The notes under the pieces: generated by a model
What the model saw: only the letters and a program-made list of their open reading frames with translations
The model's database searches: none
What the model was told of the DNA's origin: nothing
Source of the DNA: Bacteroidota bacterium
GTDB taxonomy: Bacteria; Bacteroidota; Ignavibacteria; Kryptoniales; JAKASW01
Length of the DNA: 64,000 nt
NCBI GenBank assembly: GCA_023381615.1
Contig: JAMCQL010000060.1
Location: 1-64,000 of the forward strand
Direction of reading: 5' to 3'
Shown: positions 59,274-64,000 of the stretch, in pieces
How positions within the stretch are numbered: position 1 is the first letter of the stretch
Layout: every line of letters begins with the position of its first letter
Program-made: the position numbers and the translations under genes

Positions 59274-60728
59274 TCAGAATCTTACTGTGAAGACCGTTTC
59301 CACATTTGGCTCAGAATGTACCCCGATAGTCGCCCGGTGTAGACTGAGTATCTGCCGCGAGAGGCTTAGGCCGATTCCGGAGCCATTCTCCTTCGTCGTA
59401 AAAAAGGGTATGAATATTTTGTCCTGAATCTCAGGCGGTATTCCAGTGCCGTTGTCAGTCACTTGAACCAAAATGCCTCCGCGATTATCAATTTTGCCTG
59501 TGAGTCTAATTCGGGGAGCAGGGGAATTAGACAATGCCGTAAGGGAATTTACAATTAAGTTTATTAGAACTTGTTCTATCAAATCAGGATCAGCAGTCAC
59601 CTCCAGGTCGCTCGGTTCCACGGAGTAAGAAAAATCTATTTCCCGTTCAAGGAATTGTTCCGAAAATAGTTTTTCTATCCTTTGGAACAAGCTGAATACT
59701 TTCACCAACTGGAAATTTGGAACTGGTATGCGCGTGAGATTCCGATAATCGTCCACAAAGTGCAGCAAGCCTTCGCTTCTTTTTGATATTGTGTCCAAAG
59801 CGCCTTTGACGTCTTGTAGAATGGAAAACGGAACAGGGAACACGGATGATCGAGAAGTGCCGAAGCTTTCCTCCGACTTTTCATGGCTCGTTTCCGTTTT
59901 CCGTTCTCCCTTTTCCGTCGTCCCTTTTTCCATATCAATTCTATCCCTTTCTTCATCCATTGATCCACCCAATAACGAATTTGCTGTTGAAGACAGAGAG
60001 ATAATTGGAGTCATAGAATTCATGATTTCATGAGTTAGAACTCGAATCAGATTCTGCCATGCTTCCATTTCTCGCTCTTCCAATTCACTCTGTATATTGG
60101 TTATCGAAACGAGCGTGTAATGGCTTTCCCTCAGCTTGAATTCGGTTGCGTAAATTGAAAGTTGGGAAAGTTCGTTACCGTCCGATATCTTGACCAGTAC
60201 CTTCTCACCAGCCTTTATCTTGTTCAATGTTTCTACCAACGGTTTGCTTATGACGGAAAGTTCGGCGGCGTTTTTGAGACCGTTTATCTTAAAGAGTTTC
60301 TTCGCCGCAGTATTCATCAATTCAACTGTTCCGTCGGATGTGAATGCCAGAAGTCCAATGCCCACATGCTGAACGACGGTCTGCAGGTAGCGGTAGTGTT
60401 CTTCTTTTTCTGCACGCGTCTTTTTGAACTGTTCGATTACTTCTGAGAAGGCGTTGTTCAGGTCCTCAAACGAGGAGCCCTTGATATTGCTTCTGAAGCT
60501 TTGAGAAAAATCGGAATACTTAATTGAATCGAAGAATCTTGCGATGTCTCTGTTGGTCTTTTGTACGTAGTGAATCAGAGAATATATCTGGGCAATTATT
60601 AGGAGAGCGACAATGAAAGGGGTAGCGATGAATGTGGTTTTGGTCAGGAGATAAATGAGCAGAAAAACTGTCAGGCAGAGGACTACGGTTCTTGCGAACA
60701 CCGCGACGCTGAATCTCTTAAAGATCAT
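59274..60728 (-). CDS. NtrY-like sensor histidine kinase
   Basis: NLIRVLTHEIMNSMTPIISLSSTAN (H-box), QVLINLIVNSLTAL (N-box), VTDNGTGIPPEIQDKIFIPFFTTKENGSGIGLSLSRQI. Confidence 0.92.
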   Translation of the reverse strand: MIFKRFSVAVFARTVVLCLTVFLLIYLLTKTTFIATPFIVALLIIAQIYSLIHYVQKTNRDIARFFDSIKYSDFSQSFRSNIKGSSFEDLNNAFSEVIEQFKKTRAEKEEHYRYLQTVVQHVGIGLLAFTSDGTVELMNTAAKKLFKINGLKNAAELSVISKPLVETLNKIKAGEKVLVKISDGNELSQLSIYATEFKLRESHYTLVSITNIQSELEEREMEAWQNLIRVLTHEIMNSMTPIISLSSTANSLLGGSMDEERDRIDMEKGTTEKGERKTETSHEKSEESFGTSRSSVFPVPFSILQDVKGALDTISKRSEGLLHFVDDYRNLTRIPVPNFQLVKVFSLFQRIEKLFSEQFLEREIDFSYSVEPSDLEVTADPDLIEQVLINLIVNSLTALSNSPAPRIRLTGKIDNRGGILVQVTDNGTGIPPEIQDKIFIPFFTTKENGSGIGLSLSRQILSLHRATIGVHSEPNVETVFTVRF

Positions 60729-60848
60729 GGCAAGAGATTCATCTCAAATTGTGTAAACGGTTCAGCTGCCATTGTGTTTGAATTGGATTTCGGAGTCTAT
60801 CAGGCAGTCGCCGGTTGCATATGTACGCGGTAAACTTCCTGCTCCCAT

Positions 60849-61544
60849 CTACTTGAGACCGTTTGGTCTTCCGTAAAAAATGTCCTCGGAAATTGCCGCG
60901 AATTCCTCTTTTATATTCGAGTAGTCAAGTCCTTCTATCCAGTTGATCGAAATGAGGTACTCAAAGGGGAACGAGCGAAACAAATTGGAAACTTCCCCAG
61001 GGTCCACTGATGCTTCTTTGTATCGCGCTTCATTCAATATGTCGTCCCAGTTGAAATCGAACTTCCTGGATAGCGCCCAAACATCAACGTAATCCTTAGC
61101 CTCAAATCTGAAAAGTGCAGCGACCTTGTTGGAGAGAATGTTTCTCCAGGCATCCAATTTCCCGAGAGTGTTGTCAATCTCGAATTCTCCGAAATGGTAT
61201 CGTACGTCGTTGACTAGGTCAACTTTCAACTCAGTTCCATATCCTGCGACGAAGAATCTTGCATAATGCGCCGTTACGACAATATTGGTCTGGAGCATCT
61301 CAAGTTCTGAAGGCGTCCTTTTGTCGGAGACATGAGTAATAAGCTGGTCTACATACATCGAGTATTTGTCATCCGAGTTCACGAACAGGTCGATGTCGTC
61401 GGAGAACCTATGGTGCAAGTAGTGTCTGCTAAGGGCGGTACCGCCAGTCAGATAGAACGGAAGCCCTAAGTCTCTTACGATTTTCAGGACTCCATCCTGA
61501 AGGGGATACAACTTCTCCGTGTAGAATTCCGCGGATGATTTCAT
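60849..61544 (-). CDS. AbiEii/AbiGii-type nucleotidyltransferase family protein
   Basis: LGLPFYLTGGTALSRHYLHHRFSDDIDLFVNS (GG..S...DxD nucleotidyltransferase signature). Confidence 0.82.
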   Translation of the reverse strand: MKSSAEFYTEKLYPLQDGVLKIVRDLGLPFYLTGGTALSRHYLHHRFSDDIDLFVNSDDKYSMYVDQLITHVSDKRTPSELEMLQTNIVVTAHYARFFVAGYGTELKVDLVNDVRYHFGEFEIDNTLGKLDAWRNILSNKVAALFRFEAKDYVDVWALSRKFDFNWDDILNEARYKEASVDPGEVSNLFRSFPFEYLISINWIEGLDYSNIKEEFAAISEDIFYGRPNGLK

Positions 61545-61800
61545 ATCTCTCTCTCAGCTCCCACGGCCAGAGCATCTGGACAACCTCCGGCGTTAGATTT
61601 TCTCGAAGATAATCAGTTCCAAATACATGTAGCAATTGATACCATGATAGCGTCTTGCAGAATCTGGCGAGACACCTTTCTTTGTTGAACCAGCCAATCG
61701 GTTCTTTTTTCCCAATTGCAACCAGGTACAGATCGTAGGGGTCAATGTTATAATCCCAGACCGTGCCCTTGAGCATCTTCCTTATTTCACTTTCTATCAT
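61429..61800 (-). CDS. Small partner protein overlapping the AbiEii-like gene (hypothetical)
   Basis: MIESEIRKMLKGTVWDYNIDPYDLYLVAIGKKEPIGWFNKERCLARFCKTLSWYQLLHVFG...; 116-nt overlap with the downstream gene. Confidence 0.7.
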   Translation of the reverse strand: MIESEIRKMLKGTVWDYNIDPYDLYLVAIGKKEPIGWFNKERCLARFCKTLSWYQLLHVFGTDYLRENLTPEVVQMLWPWELRERYEIIRGILHGEVVSPSGWSPENRKRLRASVLSDWRYRP

Positions 61801-62023
61801 ATATTAAGTTAGCGCATCATTGGCTTCAGCTCAAGTATCACCGGTAAAGCTGAGTCTTCTAAAGACCATGGCTCGCACCGAGCCCACTGAACACACGGAA
61901 CGCGCGAAAGCTAATTGCTTTTCAAGGGTAATATAAGTCTGAGCCATTTAATTCTTTCGTGTATTTAGTGTGTTTGGAGGGCTGTAAACGAATCGGAAGG
62001 CCTTCGATTTTCAACCAAAACTC

Positions 62024-63388
62024 CTAAAGGCCATACTTCTCCAGACGCCGATATAGCGACGCTCGTGTTATTCCCAATTCTTTGGCGGCTTTGGTGAGAT
62101 TCCCGCCGTGCTTACTCACCGCTTTTATGATTAGCATCTTTTCCGCTTGTTCTAGTTGAAAACTGTTGATGCCTAAGTTCTCTTCCTTTGAATCGTGAGA
62201 AGAGAAATAGAAGTCGCCTAGCTGAAGCGTTTCCGTTTCACTCATGATGACTACTCGCTCAATTGTATGCTGCAGTTCTCTAACATTGCCGGGCCAATGA
62301 TAATTTTGTAGCTTACTCAAAGCTTGCGCGCTAATCTTCTTCGATGGCTTATTGTATTTCTTGCAATACATTTGGAGGAAATGATCCGACAGCAGGGGGA
62401 TATCTTCCGCTCTTTCCCTGAGTGGTGGGAGCTTAATTTCAACTGTATTGATTCTATAAAGAAGATCTTGTCTGAATCTGTTCTCAGATGTCAATTCTTC
62501 CAGGGGAAGATTTGTTGCGCAGATTAGGCGGATGTCTATCGGCTTAGGAACGCTCGAGCCCAGTCGGGTCACTTGCCTATTTTGGATGGCGGCTAAAAGT
62601 TTCACTTGAAGATTGGGAGTCAGGTTGGCTATCTCATCGAGGAACAAAGTCCCGCCGGATGCGATTTCGAACCGGCCAGGTCTATCTTCCTTCGCGTCTG
62701 TGAATGCACCCTTGACGTATCCGAAAAGCTCGCTCTCAAAGAGATTCTCGCTTAGCGCGCCCACGTCAACGCTTAAAAAGATCTGCTTGTTCCTGTGAGA
62801 TTGCCTGTGAATCGCGCGCGCTACGAGTTCCTTGCCGGTCCCGTTTTCGCCGAGAATCAGCACGTTGGCGTCCGTTTTGGCAACCTTCTGAATTGTAGCG
62901 AAGACTCTCTTCATCCCTTCGGACGCACCGATGATTTCCTGGAACTGGCTGTCAAGATCGTTTGTGAGCTGTTTCTGTTTGGAGCGGAGGTCTTCGATTT
63001 CTTGTTTCGATTCGCTGAGCTTCATCGCTGAGGAAACAGTCGCCAGAAGCTTCTCGTTCTGCCATGGCTTCAGCACAAAGTCTGTCGCCCCTTCTTTGAT
63101 GGCTTTGACTGCCATCTCGATGTTTCCGTAGGCGGTTATCAAAACCACTACGGCAGTCGGATCAAGCGCGAGGATTTTCTTCAGCCAGTTGAAACCCTCT
63201 GTGCCTGTTGTTGCGTCTCCTGAAAAGTTCATGTCGAGGAGGATGACATCGTAGTGCTCGTCCTTAAGAATGGAGGGTATCTGAGCCGGGTCTTTCTCTA
63301 TGCGGACGATAGAGTAGTGTTGTTTGAGAAGGAGACGTGCGGAATAGAGAATATCCTCGTCGTCGTCGATGATAAGGAGCTTGTTCAT
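62024..63388 (-). CDS. Sigma-54-dependent NtrC/NtrX-family response regulator
   Basis: [10 protein letters not shown] receiver, [48 protein letters not shown]-terminal Fis-type [27 protein letters not shown]. Confidence 0.95.
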   Translation of the reverse strand: MNKLLIIDDDEDILYSARLLLKQHYSIVRIEKDPAQIPSILKDEHYDVILLDMNFSGDATTGTEGFNWLKKILALDPTAVVVLITAYGNIEMAVKAIKEGATDFVLKPWQNEKLLATVSSAMKLSESKQEIEDLRSKQKQLTNDLDSQFQEIIGASEGMKRVFATIQKVAKTDANVLILGENGTGKELVARAIHRQSHRNKQIFLSVDVGALSENLFESELFGYVKGAFTDAKEDRPGRFEIASGGTLFLDEIANLTPNLQVKLLAAIQNRQVTRLGSSVPKPIDIRLICATNLPLEELTSENRFRQDLLYRINTVEIKLPPLRERAEDIPLLSDHFLQMYCKKYNKPSKKISAQALSKLQNYHWPGNVRELQHTIERVVIMSETETLQLGDFYFSSHDSKEENLGINSFQLEQAEKMLIIKAVSKHGGNLTKAAKELGITRASLYRRLEKYGL

Positions 63389-63521
63389 CGTTCAATTCTC
63401 AATGTCCAATGATCATTGATCAATACTCATTGGCCATCATCTAATTTGATTCCGATAATTGACAGTTAATCGAGATGGAGAATGCAACGCAGTTTTCATG
63501 TGCGTGATGGCAAGTCAATTG

Positions 63522-63860
63522 CTATTTCCCGATTATTTCATTAAGGCCTTCAATTACTACGTCCAATTCTTCTTCCTTCAAGCGGCCAATTTTCTGCCCG
63601 AGTCTGGCGACCGATAAAGTCCTGATTTGGCTGATTTTCACCCAAGACTTTTTAGGAAGATTCTTTGAGCTGATTTCCAAAGTCAAAGGGAAAGCCGCCT
63701 TTTGTTCTTTGCTGGTCAGCGCCATGGCGATTACTGTACCTGAATTATCGTTGAAAATCTCGTGGCTCAAGACCACAACCGGGCGCCGTCCTGCTTGTTC
63801 TTTCCCGACAGTCGGGTCGAGATTAGCCCAAACTATATCGCCTCTCAGTATTCGGGCCAC
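63522..63860 (-). CDS. MazF/PemK-family toxin
   Basis: RGDIVWANLDPTVGKEQAGRRPVVVLSHEIFN, SWVKISQIRTLSVARLGQKIGRL. Confidence 0.92.
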   Translation of the reverse strand: MARILRGDIVWANLDPTVGKEQAGRRPVVVLSHEIFNDNSGTVIAMALTSKEQKAAFPLTLEISSKNLPKKSWVKISQIRTLSVARLGQKIGRLKEEELDVVIEGLNEIIGK

Positions 63861-64000
63861 TCGGAAAAATCTCCGGCTGATCCCTCTTCCGATAAACTCT
63901 GTTCCTCAGATTTTCTCAGCTTGGCAGATTCTCTTGCAACGCGAGACTTATCCATCTTTGTGATTTTCTCCTCAACCGCCAATTGGATCACCTTGCTTCT
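63845..64000 (-). CDS. Cognate MazE-like antitoxin, C-terminal part (partial, runs off window)
   Basis: Reverse complement reads ...RSKVIQLAVEEKITKMDKSRVARESAKLRKSEEQSLSEEGSAGDFSEWPEY*; 16-nt overlap with the GTG start of mazF. Confidence 0.7.
   Translation of the reverse strand, partial: RSKVIQLAVEEKITKMDKSRVARESAKLRKSEEQSLSEEGSAGDFSEWPEY

Overview
This window is a mostly core bacterial chromosome segment. T9SS-type C-terminal sorting domains, a DUF2851 protein and YbbR, DUF3108 and DUF4296 proteins suggest an FCB/Bacteroidota-Chlorobi-Ignavibacteria-like organism (inference only). Core blocks are dus-hisG-ybbR; purN-purH-mreBCD-mrdA-rodA-dcd-pyrF; etfAB; trpS-scpA-scpB-rluB-dacB-rsmG-lysS-GH57; ctpA; nuoABCDEF-dut; rsmI; recQ; and an NtrY/NtrX-like two-component pair. 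Accessory material includes an IS3-like orfA fragment at the left edge, a damaged S8 protease locus with an internal inverted duplication, a large Eco57I-like restriction-methyltransferase next to a frameshifted secreted-protein gene, an AbiEii-like nucleotidyltransferase with an overlapping partner gene, and a MazEF-like pair at the right edge. The most unusual signals are: (1) a 150-bp near-perfect inverted copy of the S8 catalytic-Ser segment (18929-19078 versus 19380-19529) joined to a T9SS tail; (2) apparent in-frame invasion of conserved protein genes (restriction-methyltransferase, NuoF, histidine kinase, and the tail of a 13.1-kb membrane protein) by short palindromic or repetitive DNA; and (3) many different palindromic or degenerate intergenic repeats. 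No CRISPR array, rRNA or tRNA could be supported by eye. All family assignments come from reading motifs; no database search was run.
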